Source: Microbacterium sp. Root61 (lineage in GTDB: Bacteria > Actinomycetota > Actinomycetes > Actinomycetales > Microbacteriaceae). From it: 64,000 nucleotides of DNA. Shown piece after piece: positions 1 through 7,772 of the stretch. The notes under the pieces were generated by a model. That model made no database searches and was not told the DNA's origin. It worked only from the letters and a program-made list of their open reading frames with translations. Made by a program: the position numbers and the translations under genes. The stretch's first letter is position 1. Each line of letters opens with the position of its first letter. Where the stretch lies: contig NZ_LMGU01000001.1 in assembly GCF_001427525.1 (NCBI RefSeq), positions 3,440,902-3,504,901 of the forward strand. The letters run 5' to 3'.

Positions 1-24
1 AGCGCGGTCGGGCAGGATGGAAGC

Positions 25-468
25 GTGACAGCGCGATACGTCAAACCGACCGGGATGGATGCCGTGTTCAACGGCGCCGTCGGATGGTTCACGAAGCTCG
101 GCCTCCCGCTCGCGGGCAGCCGGGTGCTGTCGGTGCAGGGACGAACGAGCGGTGAATGGCGCTCCACGCCGGTCAATCCGATCCGGATCGGCGGCGAGCG
201 GTACCTCGTCTCGCCGCGCGGGCACACGCAATGGGTGCGCAACATCCGGGTGTCCGGCGCTGGAAGGCTCGCCAGCGGGCGGCGGGTCGAGGAGTTCCGC
301 GTCGAAGAGGTCGCCGACGGCCAAAAGCCCCCGATCCTGCGCGCCTACCTGAAGGCCTGGGCGTGGGAGGTCGGCCGGTTCTTCGAGAACGTCGACAAGG
401 ACTCGCCCGACGAGCGGCTGCGCGAGATCGCCCCGGACTTCCCGGTGTTCCGGATCATCACGACATGA
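25..468 (+). CDS. DUF385-type deazaflavin-dependent nitroreductase family protein
   Basis: A 147-residue protein of the F420/deazaflavin-dependent nitroreductase-like (DUF385) split beta-barrel type. The features used are the early GRTSGEWRSTPVNP stretch, the RYLVSPRGHTQWVRNIR block that normally contacts the cofactor, and the small one-domain size. Members reduce quinones or nitro compounds with F420H2 or a flavin; the substrate here cannot be read. The GTG start follows an AGGA-like stretch and lies close to the window edge, so the true promoter may be outside. Its TGA overlaps the ATG of the next gene (ATGA), so the two are probably translated together, although no shared pathway is obvious. 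The family call is fairly firm and the reaction is inferred. Confidence 0.8.
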   Translation: MTARYVKPTGMDAVFNGAVGWFTKLGLPLAGSRVLSVQGRTSGEWRSTPVNPIRIGGERYLVSPRGHTQWVRNIRVSGAGRLASGRRVEEFRVEEVADGQKPPILRAYLKAWAWEVGRFFENVDKDSPDERLREIAPDFPVFRIITT

Positions 469-1856
469 CCGCGTTCCCCGACGCCGAGTACGTCATCCTC
501 TCCAGCCGCCTCATCCCGGATCTGGACGGCGGCTATACCTTCGCCACGCTCGCACGCGCGCGACAGATGGCCGCGGCCGGCGTCGCGGACGGGCGCGGCC
601 CCCTGCTGCTCACCGTCGATCCCGGCTCGGCCGCCGACCACGCGCAGCACCGCGCCGTCTTCGCCGAGCGCGAGCTCGTCGTGGACCCGACCCGCATGCG
701 CAACCTGTTCGACGAGGCGGCCGACCCGCATGGCGGGGCGGCCGCCTGGCTGCGTGCTGCGGCGAGCCCGGGCGAACCGGATCCGGCGCTGCAGTACCGG
801 GAGATCGCGGATGCCGCGGGGCGGCCGTTCGTTTCGCTGCCGGTGATCGCGAACGACCCCGACTGGCACATCAGCATGGCGCCCGTGGTCGTGCACGCGG
901 CAGACGGCTCGAGCATCGGCATCCTGGACGGCTTCGGCGCGCTCTACCGCGCCTGGCTGGACCACGTCGTCGCGGGTCTGCGCAACGGGCAGCCCACCCG
1001 GCAGGTCGTGGTGCTGTGCGAGTCACGCCAGCTCGGAGAGCTGTTCGTCGGCTGGGACGACGCGCATGCGCGGCTCGTGCACGCCATCCACACGATCCAC
1101 CTCGAGGCGCCGTACACGCCGGATGCCCCGGTCAACGCGCTGTGGGACCGCTGGTTCTCCGTCGCAGACCGGTTCGACGCCGTGCTGTGGCCGACCGCCG
1201 CGCAGCGCGACGACGTGCGGCAGCGCTTCGGCGGCTCGGACGTGCACGTCGTGGTGCCGCAGGCGGTCACCGCCCCGGCATCCGTCGTGCCGGCGCGCCG
1301 TCGCGCGAGGGGCCGCGTCGTGATGCTCAACCGGCTCGCCCCCGGCAAGCGCATCGACCAGGCGATCCGCGCCTTCGCCGGCGTAGTCGAGGCCGTGCCC
1401 GAGGCCACCCTCGACATCTACGGCGAGGGAGCCCTGCGCCCCGCGCTGCAGGAGCTCATCGACGACAGCGGACTCGCCGAGCACGTGACGCTGCCCGGAG
1501 CGACGCATCAGCCCGGCGCGGTGCTGGATGAGGCATCCGTCTTCCTGTCCACCTCCGCGTACGAGGGACAGGGGCTGTCCATCGCCGAAGCGCTCGCGCA
1601 CGGCTGCCCGGTGGTGTCTTACGACGTGCGATACGGTCCCCGAGAAGCCCTGGCCGGCGGCGGGGGAGTGCTCGTGCCCGACGGAGACGAGGCGGCCCTG
1701 ACCGCGGCGCTCGTCCGCGTGCTGAGCGACCCGGAGGAGCACGAGCGACTCGCGGTCGCGGCATCCGCGTCGGCGCAGCGACTCGATCCCGTGCGGGTGA
1801 TGGATGCCTTGGCCGCCGCGGTGAGCGACGCGCTCGCCCGGCCCACCCGGCGCTGA
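465..1856 (+). CDS. GT4-family glycosyltransferase, TagE-like
   Basis: A 463-residue GT-B retaining glycosyltransferase. The C-terminal half carries the donor-binding pattern: NRLAPGKRIDQAI, then LDIYGEGALRPALQ, then STSAYEGQGLSIAEALAHG, then a YGPREAL element. That last element resembles the one seen in poly(glycerol-phosphate) alpha-glucosyltransferases (TagE/GtfA group), so decoration of wall teichoic acid or another envelope polymer is a reasonable inference, not proven. The open frame extends upstream to 156, but that part overlaps the previous gene in another frame. The ATG at 465 forms an ATGA overlap and is the better start. No signal peptide is seen, so it is probably a cytosolic enzyme. 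Confidence 0.82.
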   Translation: MTAFPDAEYVILSSRLIPDLDGGYTFATLARARQMAAAGVADGRGPLLLTVDPGSAADHAQHRAVFAERELVVDPTRMRNLFDEAADPHGGAAAWLRAAASPGEPDPALQYREIADAAGRPFVSLPVIANDPDWHISMAPVVVHAADGSSIGILDGFGALYRAWLDHVVAGLRNGQPTRQVVVLCESRQLGELFVGWDDAHARLVHAIHTIHLEAPYTPDAPVNALWDRWFSVADRFDAVLWPTAAQRDDVRQRFGGSDVHVVVPQAVTAPASVVPARRRARGRVVMLNRLAPGKRIDQAIRAFAGVVEAVPEATLDIYGEGALRPALQELIDDSGLAEHVTLPGATHQPGAVLDEASVFLSTSAYEGQGLSIAEALAHGCPVVSYDVRYGPREALAGGGGVLVPDGDEAALTAALVRVLSDPEEHERLAVAASASAQRLDPVRVMDALAAAVSDALARPTRR

Positions 1857-1863
1857 ATCCGGG

Positions 1864-3456
1864 CTACAGCGCGCCGGTGGCCGCGGTCTCGCGGACCGTC
1901 GTGGTGCCGTCGAACACGAGCAGCCGGTCGGCGAGCTTGTCGACGAAGAACCGGTCGTGGCTGACCACGACGACCGCGCCGGGGAAGTGCGTGAGCGCGC
2001 GCTCCATGACCTGGGTGCTGGTGATGTCGAGGTGGTTGGTCGGCTCATCGAGGATGATCACGCCGGCGCCCGACAGCAGGCACTGGGCGATGGCGACGCG
2101 GGCGCGCTGACCTCCGGAGAGGGTGCCGATGCGCTGGCGGAGGTCGTCCTCGCTGAACTGCAGCATCGCGAGGAATCGGCCCACGCTCTTCTTCGTGGCG
2201 GTGAACGCGAGCGAGTCGGGGTAGGCGTTGACGGCGTGGCCGACGGTGTCGTTCAGGTCCAGCTCGGCGTAGACCTGGTTGTACGAGATGAACCGCACGC
2301 CCTTCGCCCAGCGCACGATCCCGGCATCCGCGTCGGTGTCACCGGTGAGGATGTCCAGCAGCGTGGACTTGCCCGAGCCGTTGGAGCCGAGCACGGCGAC
2401 CCGGTCGCCGCGGTGCAGGCTGAAGGTCAGGTTCTCGAACAGTGGTGCGCCGCCGAACCCCTTGCCCAGACCCTCGACGGTGAGGAGGTCGTTGCTCACG
2501 CGAAGCCCTTCGTAGATGCCGGTGATGATCTGGTCGATCGGGCGCGGCGCCTGCTTCTTCTTGATGTCGGCGAGGCGGCGGGCGACGGCGTTCGACGGGT
2601 TGCGCGCGGCCTCGCGGCGGGCGGTGCTCGCGGCCTGCTCGTAGGCGAGCAGCTCCTCTTCGTGCGCGAACTGACGCTCGAGCATCTTCAGGCGCGACTG
2701 CTTGGCCTGCACGTAGTCGGAGTAGTTGCCCTCGTAGTCCTGCAGGCGGTAGTTCTCGATCTCGACGATGCGGCTGACGACGCCGTCGAGGAACTGCCGG
2801 TCGTGCGAGACGACGAGCACGGCGCCGGTGAAGTTCTGCAGCCAGCCCTCGATCCACTTGACGCCGTCGAGGTCGAGGAAGTTGGTCGGCTCGTCCAGCA
2901 GCAGGACGTCGGGCTGCTGGATCAGGAGCTGCGCGAGCGCTGCACGGTTGCGCCAGCCGCCGGACAGCCGCCCGACCGGGAGAGCGCGTCGGTCGTCGTC
3001 GAAGCCGAGGCGGGTGAGGACGGTGTCGATGGTGTTCTCGTACGTCCACGCGCCGAGCCGGTCCATCCGCTCGAGCAGGTCGCCCTGTTCGGCGAGCAGG
3101 CGCGTCATCGCCTTGTCGTCCATCGGCTCGGCGAACAGGAGGCCGATCTCGTCGAGGCGGGCCTGGGTCTGGTGCACGTCGGCGAAGTGCGCGGCGAGGA
3201 TCTCGGAGATGCTCTGCTCGCCGTCGAGCTCGGAGAACTGCGAGAAGTAGCCGATCGTCGTGCCGAGGGTGACCTCGACGGTGCCGGATGTCGGCTCCTG
3301 CCGCTGCAGGATCAGCTCGAGCAGCGTGGACTTGCCTGTGCCGTTCTTGCCGATGAGACCGATGCGGTCGCCCTGGCGGAGCTTGAGGAAGGCCTCGCGC
3401 ACCACGGGGCGTCCCTCGAACTCCATCGTGACGTCGTTCACGCGGATCAAGCTCAC
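1864..3456 (-). CDS. ABC-F family ATP-binding protein
   Basis: A 530-residue protein with two ABC ATPase domains and no membrane segments, the ABC-F (Uup/EttA/antibiotic-resistance) layout. The first domain has Walker A around residues 36-43 (GKNGTGKS), a signature LSGGWRNR and Walker B LLLDEPTNFLD. The second has GSNGSGKS, LSGGQRAR and IILDEPTNHLD. A charged linker of about 80 residues joins them. Such proteins act on the ribosome, as translation factors or in ribosome protection; which one cannot be told here. The frame is open to 3507, but the GTG at 3456 has a GGAG site eight bases upstream and starts the usual SLIRVNDV sequence, so I use it. It converges with the glycosyltransferase gene, only seven bases apart. 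Confidence 0.93.
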   Translation of the reverse strand: MSLIRVNDVTMEFEGRPVVREAFLKLRQGDRIGLIGKNGTGKSTLLELILQRQEPTSGTVEVTLGTTIGYFSQFSELDGEQSISEILAAHFADVHQTQARLDEIGLLFAEPMDDKAMTRLLAEQGDLLERMDRLGAWTYENTIDTVLTRLGFDDDRRALPVGRLSGGWRNRAALAQLLIQQPDVLLLDEPTNFLDLDGVKWIEGWLQNFTGAVLVVSHDRQFLDGVVSRIVEIENYRLQDYEGNYSDYVQAKQSRLKMLERQFAHEEELLAYEQAASTARREAARNPSNAVARRLADIKKKQAPRPIDQIITGIYEGLRVSNDLLTVEGLGKGFGGAPLFENLTFSLHRGDRVAVLGSNGSGKSTLLDILTGDTDADAGIVRWAKGVRFISYNQVYAELDLNDTVGHAVNAYPDSLAFTATKKSVGRFLAMLQFSEDDLRQRIGTLSGGQRARVAIAQCLLSGAGVIILDEPTNHLDITSTQVMERALTHFPGAVVVVSHDRFFVDKLADRLLVFDGTTTVRETAATGAL

Positions 3457-3619
3457 GGAGTTCTCCAGTTCGGGTGAGGGGCGCGCATCGCGCCGGCTCT
3501 CGCCCACCTGAGCCGATCGACGGGCGGGCCGCGCGGCCGCTTCCAGCCTAACCGGGCGTGCATGTGAAGCCGCCCGCCTGGCGGGTCACGCGCCGCGCGG
3601 GCGCTCAGCCCTGCTCAGG

Positions 3620-3644
3620 GCGGATCCGCCGAAGGCAGATCCGC
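3620..3644. promoter_or_regulatory. Candidate PopR/ClgR-type operator upstream of the clpP pair
   Basis: A 25-base inverted repeat with one mismatch: arms of 11 bases (3620-3630 and 3634-3644) around a GAA spacer. Its core reads TCCGCC-GAA-GGCAGA. From memory, the Streptomyces PopR sites upstream of clpP3-clpP4 are TCTGCC-N3-GGCAGA, so this differs at one base. It sits 35 bases before the clpP start. The match is seen; binding by the regulator at 4939-5295 is inferred. Confidence 0.55.
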
Positions 3645-3679
3645 GCGCCGACCGGCGGGCGCCACGGCACGCTGAAGAC

Positions 3680-4303
3680 ATGACACAAGAAGCCCAGGCG
3701 CCGATGTTCGGCGCCACCGCGCGCAAGGAACTCTTCCACCAGCGGGTGCTCGTGCTCGACGGGCCGCTCAATGATGACAACGGCACGCTGCTCGCAACGC
3801 AGCTGCTCGCACTGGCGGCAGAGGACGAGGCATCCGACATCGCGCTATGGATCCATTCGCCGGGTGGTTCCGTGCCGGCGATGCTCGCGATCCGCGACGT
3901 GATGCGCCTGATCCCCAACGACGTCTCGACCCTCGTTCTGGGCATCGCCTACAGCGCCGGGCAGTTCCTGCTGTCGGCGGGCACGAAGGGCAAACGGCGC
4001 GCACTGCCGCACGCGCGCGTGCTGATGCACCAGGGGTCGGCGGGCATCGGCGGCTCGGCCGTCGAGATCGAGGCGCAGGCCGACGATCTGCGCCATCTGC
4101 GCGACACCGTCATGGGGTTGATCGCGGATGACACCGGGCAGCCTGTCGATCGCGTCTTCGAGGATTCACTGCACGACCGCTGGTACACCGCTCGTGAAGC
4201 GATCGACTACGGCTTCATCGACGGAGTCGTGGCGCACTTCGACGAGGTCCGTCCGCCGCGTCGTGCGCGATTCGGATTGGGCGTCGGGGAGGTGGCGGCA
4301 TGA
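3680..4303 (+). CDS. clpP: ATP-dependent Clp protease proteolytic subunit, complete triad
   Basis: A 207-residue ClpP-fold serine peptidase. The triad is complete by spacing: Ser92 (in GIAYSAGQ), His117 (LMHQ) and Asp166 (HDRWYT), with the same 25- and 49-residue intervals as E. coli ClpP. The substrate-groove SPGGSV strand is also present. The protein should assemble into heptameric rings with the next gene product and work with ClpX/ClpC-type unfoldases; none is in this window. Its stop overlaps the next ATG. With the regulator gene 36 bases downstream on the other strand, the set resembles the clpP3-clpP4-popR locus of Streptomyces and not the housekeeping clpP1P2-clpX locus. The fold is certain; the paralogue number is inferred. 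Confidence 0.93.
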   Translation: MTQEAQAPMFGATARKELFHQRVLVLDGPLNDDNGTLLATQLLALAAEDEASDIALWIHSPGGSVPAMLAIRDVMRLIPNDVSTLVLGIAYSAGQFLLSAGTKGKRRALPHARVLMHQGSAGIGGSAVEIEAQADDLRHLRDTVMGLIADDTGQPVDRVFEDSLHDRWYTAREAIDYGFIDGVVAHFDEVRPPRRARFGLGVGEVAA

Positions 4304-4902
4304 GCTCGTACACGATTCCCAATGTCATCGCGCAGCATCCGCGGGGCGAGCGGGTCATGGACGTCTACTCGCAGCTGCTGTCAGAGCGCGTCGTCTACCT
4401 CGGCACGGGCATCGATGCGGGGGTCGCGAATGCGCTCATCGCCCAGCTGCTGCATCTGGAATCCGACAACCCCGATCGTGATGTGCAGCTGTACATCAAC
4501 TGCGACGGCGGCGATCCGAGTGCCGCGCTCGCGATCTACGACACGATGCGTTTCATCAGGCCGCGGGTCGCGACGACGTGTGTCGGGCAGGCGATCGGGG
4601 TCGGCGCCGTGTTGCTGACAGCCGGGGCAGACGGTGCCCGCGCTGCGTTGCCTCATGCCCGGATCGTGCTGCATCAGCCCGCGGCGCAGACTCGCGGCGC
4701 GATTCCCGACCTGATCCTTGCCGCCGACGAGGTGGTGCGCGTGCGGTCTGACATCGAAGAGATCCTCACGCGGCATACGGGTCAGGATGCTGCACGCCTC
4801 CGCGCCGACACCGATCGTGACCGGGTCTTCACCGCGACGGCCGCCCGCGAGTACGGCCTCATCGACTCGGTCCTGGATGTGCGTGAAGCCGCGCGCGGGT
4901 GA
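4300..4902 (+). CDS. clpP: ClpP paralogue lacking the catalytic serine
   Basis: A 200-residue ClpP homologue, co-translated with the upstream clpP through an ATGA overlap. The normal nucleophile motif GQAASMGA is here GQAIGVGA, so position 100 is Gly (codon GGG). His125 (VLHQ) and Asp174 (RDRVFT) are retained at the correct spacing. The oligomerisation helices and the YGLIDSVL strand are intact, so this looks like a structural ring partner and not a decayed gene. It probably supplies the docking face or allosteric control to mixed rings with the active subunit, as in other actinobacterial hetero-ClpP complexes. The missing Ser is read directly from the DNA; the role is inferred. Confidence 0.9.
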   Translation: MSSYTIPNVIAQHPRGERVMDVYSQLLSERVVYLGTGIDAGVANALIAQLLHLESDNPDRDVQLYINCDGGDPSAALAIYDTMRFIRPRVATTCVGQAIGVGAVLLTAGADGARAALPHARIVLHQPAAQTRGAIPDLILAADEVVRVRSDIEEILTRHTGQDAARLRADTDRDRVFTATAAREYGLIDSVLDVREAARG

Positions 4903-4938
4903 GTCGGGCCGAGGGCGGGGGAGACGCGCTGAGCGCGG

Positions 4939-5295
4939 TCAGGCGGCGAGGGCCAGGCTTGCGCGGTTCGTCGCGGTACGCGCGGGGATCGCGGCGGCGG
5001 AGCGCAGCTCTTCGGCGACACCGGACGCGAGCTCGATGAGCGTCGCCTCAAGTGCGCCGGCGACAGCGGCGATCATTTCACTCGACGGCTCTTTCAGTCC
5101 TCGTTCGATTTCCGACAAGTACTGAGGCGAGACGCCGGCGCGCTCGGCCGTCTCGGTGAGGGTCTCGCCGCGATCGTGGCGGCGGCGGCGGAGCTGATCC
5201 CCCAGCAGGTCTCTCCACAGTGGCTCGGGACCGCGCGAAGAGGGTCGCACCCGGGTCCGGTCGGAGCGAGCGGGAAGCGGGATGATCTCGGCCAT
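4939..5295 (-). CDS. PopR/ClgR-like XRE regulator with a Leu-Ala-Ala tail
   Basis: A 118-residue DNA-binding protein. A Cro/XRE helix-turn-helix spans roughly residues 30-90 (LGDQLRRRRHDRGETLTET, then AGVSPQYLSEIERGLKEPSSE), which is the ClgR/PopR signature. The protein ends in ...SLALAA. In Streptomyces, PopR needs its two C-terminal alanines to be degraded by ClpP, and LAA is also the end of the SsrA tag, so this is likely an unstable regulator destroyed by the protease it controls. It is convergent with the clpP pair, 36 bases from its end. The palindrome at 3620-3644 is its probable target. The HTH family is firm; the identity as PopR is inferred from context and tail. Confidence 0.82.
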   Translation of the reverse strand: MAEIIPLPARSDRTRVRPSSRGPEPLWRDLLGDQLRRRRHDRGETLTETAERAGVSPQYLSEIERGLKEPSSEMIAAVAGALEATLIELASGVAEELRSAAAIPARTATNRASLALAA

Positions 5296-5389
5296 GCTTC
5301 ACGATAAGGCCGTGATGTCGCGGCATCCCAGTACTTCCGCTCACGGCAGAACGGCCCCGTCGCGACCGGTCAGGCTGAGCCGCGCCCGT

Positions 5390-6622
5390 TCACTCCCGCC
5401 CGGGCCACTCCTTGCCGGCCCAAGGATCGTAGTCGGCGACCAGGTCGCCCTGTTCCGGGCGCTGCGCCTCCGGGACGTGCTGCAGATTCACGCGTACGCG
5501 GTACCAGAGCGAGCTCGACCCGCGCATCCCGTCGACGAGCACATCGGCGGGATGCAGCAGCTCCACGACCTCCGGATGCTGCGCCTTCCACATCTCGAGC
5601 GCCTCGACGGCCTCCGGCTTGGTCTTGGTGCGGGCCACCTCGATGAGCGGCATCGTCGAGGCCCGTCGCCCGGACCCGTCACCCGCGCGCGGTGGCATCC
5701 CGGAGGGCCCGAGCTGTTCCGCCAGGGCGAGCAGCCCATCGAGCGAGCCGACGGCGTCGTCGATCCCGGCGTGCGGATCGCCGCGGTCGGCGAACCGCGC
5801 GGGCACCGTCAGGACAGTGAACTCCTCCGGTCGACGCACCCGAACTTCGTCCCACTCCAGCGGGGTCGAGACGCGGGCATCGGCGAGCGGCCGGATCGAA
5901 TACGCGGATGCCACGGTGCGGTCCTTCGCGTTCTGGTTGAAGTCGACGAACACGCTCTCGCCGCGCTCTTCCTTCCACCACCGCGCCGTCGCGAGTCCGG
6001 GGGCGCGGTTCTCGACCTCGCGCGCCAGGGCCTCGGCCGCCAGCCGCACCTGGTGAAAGTCCCACTCCGGCGCGATCCGCACCAGGATGTGCAGCCCCCG
6101 CGACCCGCTGGTTTTGGGCCAGCCGACCAGGCCGTGGTCATCCAGCACCTCGCGGGCGACCATCGCGACGTCGACGATCTGCGACCATTCCACGCCCGGC
6201 ATCGGATCGAGATCGACGCGCAGCTCGTCGGGATGGTCGAGGTCTTCGGCCCGCACCGGGTGCGGGTTGAGGTCGAGGCATCCGAGGTTGACGACCCAGG
6301 CGAGCCCCGCAGCATTCCGGATCACCGCTTCTTCGGCAGAGGTTCCGCGGGCGTAATGCAGGGTAGCGGTGTCGATGTAGTCGGGGTGGTTCTCGGGCAC
6401 GCGCTTCTGGAAGAAGGCCTCCTGGTCGATGCCCTTCACGAACCGCTTGAGCACCATCGGGCGTCCCGCGGCCCCGCGCAGCGCGCCCGCGGCCACCGCG
6501 AGGTAGTACTGCACGACGTCCAGCTTCGTGAGCCCCGGCTCCGGGAACACGATCTTGTCCGGGCTCGAGACCCGCACCTCGACGCCGTCGACCTCGATGG
6601 TGGTGTCCTTGCGCGCGGCCAT
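5390..6622 (-). CDS. ligD: LigD-type primase/polymerase domain protein
   Basis: A 410-residue protein of the archaeo-eukaryotic primase type found as the PolDom of LigD. The two metal-binding Asp are Asp137 and Asp139 (RVDLDPMPG). Further family blocks are the TSGSRGLHILVRI stretch, the WWKEERGESVFVDFNQNAKDRT block and the SIRPL...TPLEWDE region. It is longer than a bare polymerase domain (about 300 residues): residues 300-410 form a separate tail rich in charged and hydrophobic residues. It fills in or primes ends during non-homologous end joining or related repair. No ligase or Ku gene is adjacent; a second PolDom and a ligase lie 55 kb away. The start at 6622 is the usual ATG of this type. 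Confidence 0.88.
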   Translation of the reverse strand: MAARKDTTIEVDGVEVRVSSPDKIVFPEPGLTKLDVVQYYLAVAAGALRGAAGRPMVLKRFVKGIDQEAFFQKRVPENHPDYIDTATLHYARGTSAEEAVIRNAAGLAWVVNLGCLDLNPHPVRAEDLDHPDELRVDLDPMPGVEWSQIVDVAMVAREVLDDHGLVGWPKTSGSRGLHILVRIAPEWDFHQVRLAAEALAREVENRAPGLATARWWKEERGESVFVDFNQNAKDRTVASAYSIRPLADARVSTPLEWDEVRVRRPEEFTVLTVPARFADRGDPHAGIDDAVGSLDGLLALAEQLGPSGMPPRAGDGSGRRASTMPLIEVARTKTKPEAVEALEMWKAQHPEVVELLHPADVLVDGMRGSSSLWYRVRVNLQHVPEAQRPEQGDLVADYDPWAGKEWPGRE

Positions 6623-6680
6623 GGACCCACGCTAGCGACGAGCGGATGCCGCGGCCAGGGTCGCGGCATCCGTCGACGAC

Positions 6681-6712
6681 GAAGGGCCGCCTCGAAAACG
6701 AGACGGCCCTTC
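6681..6712 (-). terminator. Hairpin terminator after the Bax-inhibitor-1 gene
   Basis: Fourteen-base arms (6681-6694 and 6699-6712) with one mismatch around an AAAA loop (TTTT on the minus strand). It begins 14 bases past the stop of the minus-strand gene that ends at 6726. There is no long T run, which is usual for high-GC actinobacteria. Confidence 0.7.
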
Positions 6713-6725
6713 GAAAACCAGACTG

Positions 6726-7640
6726 CTAGTTACTGCGCGCGATCGCGAGGATGCGCAGGATCTCGACGTACAGCCAGATCACCGTGACCATGATGCCGAA
6801 GGCGCCGAGCCACGCGAACTGACGCGGTGCGCCGTTGCGCACGCCCTGCTGCACGTTGTCGAAGTCGAGCACGAGGGAGTACGCGGCCATGATGACCACG
6901 AGCACACCGATGATGAGTCCCAGCGGGATGCCGAAGATCTTCTGGCTGTGCAGACCGAAGGCCAGGTCGGCCGGGATCACGTTGGTCCACATGAGGATCA
7001 GGTTGAGCAGCGAGAAGACCAGGTAGCCGATCATCGCGATCATGAAGATCTTGGTCGCCTTCTTCGACGCGCGCACCTTGCCGCTGGCGAACAGGGCGAG
7101 GGTGACGCCGACGACGGCGAGGGTCGCGAGGGTCGCCTGCATGACGATGCCGGGGTAGATGAACTCGAAGAAGGCGGAGATTCCGCCGACGAACAGACCC
7201 TGGAACGCGGCGTACGCGAAGATCGGCGCGGCGCGGACCTTCTTGCGCGAGGTGAAGATGACGACCATCGCAAGGACGAAGCCGCCCAGTCCGCCGATGA
7301 GCCACGGGGCAATCGACGGGTTCAGGTTGGTCGGGGTCACCGGCGCCAGCGTCCAGATCCAGCCGACGACCGCGGTCACCAGCATGATCGCGAACAGTCC
7401 GACGGTCTTCCAGACGGTGTCCTCGACCGTCATGCGGCCGGTTTCGATCGCACCGGCGGGAGGAGCGGCGAACGCGCCCTCGAGCTGTGCGTTGGCGGCG
7501 GCGTCCACGCCCTGCTGCTGTGCGGCGGCGACCTGCGTCTGCGTGCCGAATGCGGGGGGCGGCGTGTTCGTCGGATAGGCCTGACCGGCCTTCGGGTCCT
7601 GGAACGCCGGGTTGTTGAATGCGGGGTTGTTGAGGGCCAC
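6726..7640 (-). CDS. Bax inhibitor-1/YccA family integral membrane protein
   Basis: A 304-residue protein. The first 90 residues are soluble, Pro/Gln/Ala-rich and start with the NNPAFNNPAF repeat typical of actinobacterial members. Seven predicted membrane spans follow, from about residue 100 to the end, closing with a conserved LYVEILRILAIARSN stretch. The family covers stress-linked, often calcium- or proton-leak, membrane proteins; the bacterial role is not settled. Two GTG codons compete for the start. The one at 7640 lies 10 bases after a GGAG and begins directly with the ALNNPAF motif; the one at 7649 sits almost on top of the GGAG. I chose 7640. A hairpin terminator follows the gene. 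Confidence 0.88.
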   Translation of the reverse strand: MALNNPAFNNPAFQDPKAGQAYPTNTPPPAFGTQTQVAAAQQQGVDAAANAQLEGAFAAPPAGAIETGRMTVEDTVWKTVGLFAIMLVTAVVGWIWTLAPVTPTNLNPSIAPWLIGGLGGFVLAMVVIFTSRKKVRAAPIFAYAAFQGLFVGGISAFFEFIYPGIVMQATLATLAVVGVTLALFASGKVRASKKATKIFMIAMIGYLVFSLLNLILMWTNVIPADLAFGLHSQKIFGIPLGLIIGVLVVIMAAYSLVLDFDNVQQGVRNGAPRQFAWLGAFGIMVTVIWLYVEILRILAIARSN

Positions 7641-7772
7641 TGCTCTCACACTCCAATAGGGTCGACAGCCTGGTGCTGTATATCAACGATAGCCGACCAG
7701 ACCCGCGCGATTGCAGGCGGCGCCTGGGAGAGGTCTTAGAGCCTCACTGTCGGTCGCGGGTAGCCTGAGACG

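Noticed and set aside
1957..3477. A 506-residue plus-strand frame opposite the ABC-F gene
   Set aside because: The ABC-F protein on the other strand has all motifs; this frame is rich in Val/Glu/Asp/Gly with no recognisable fold.
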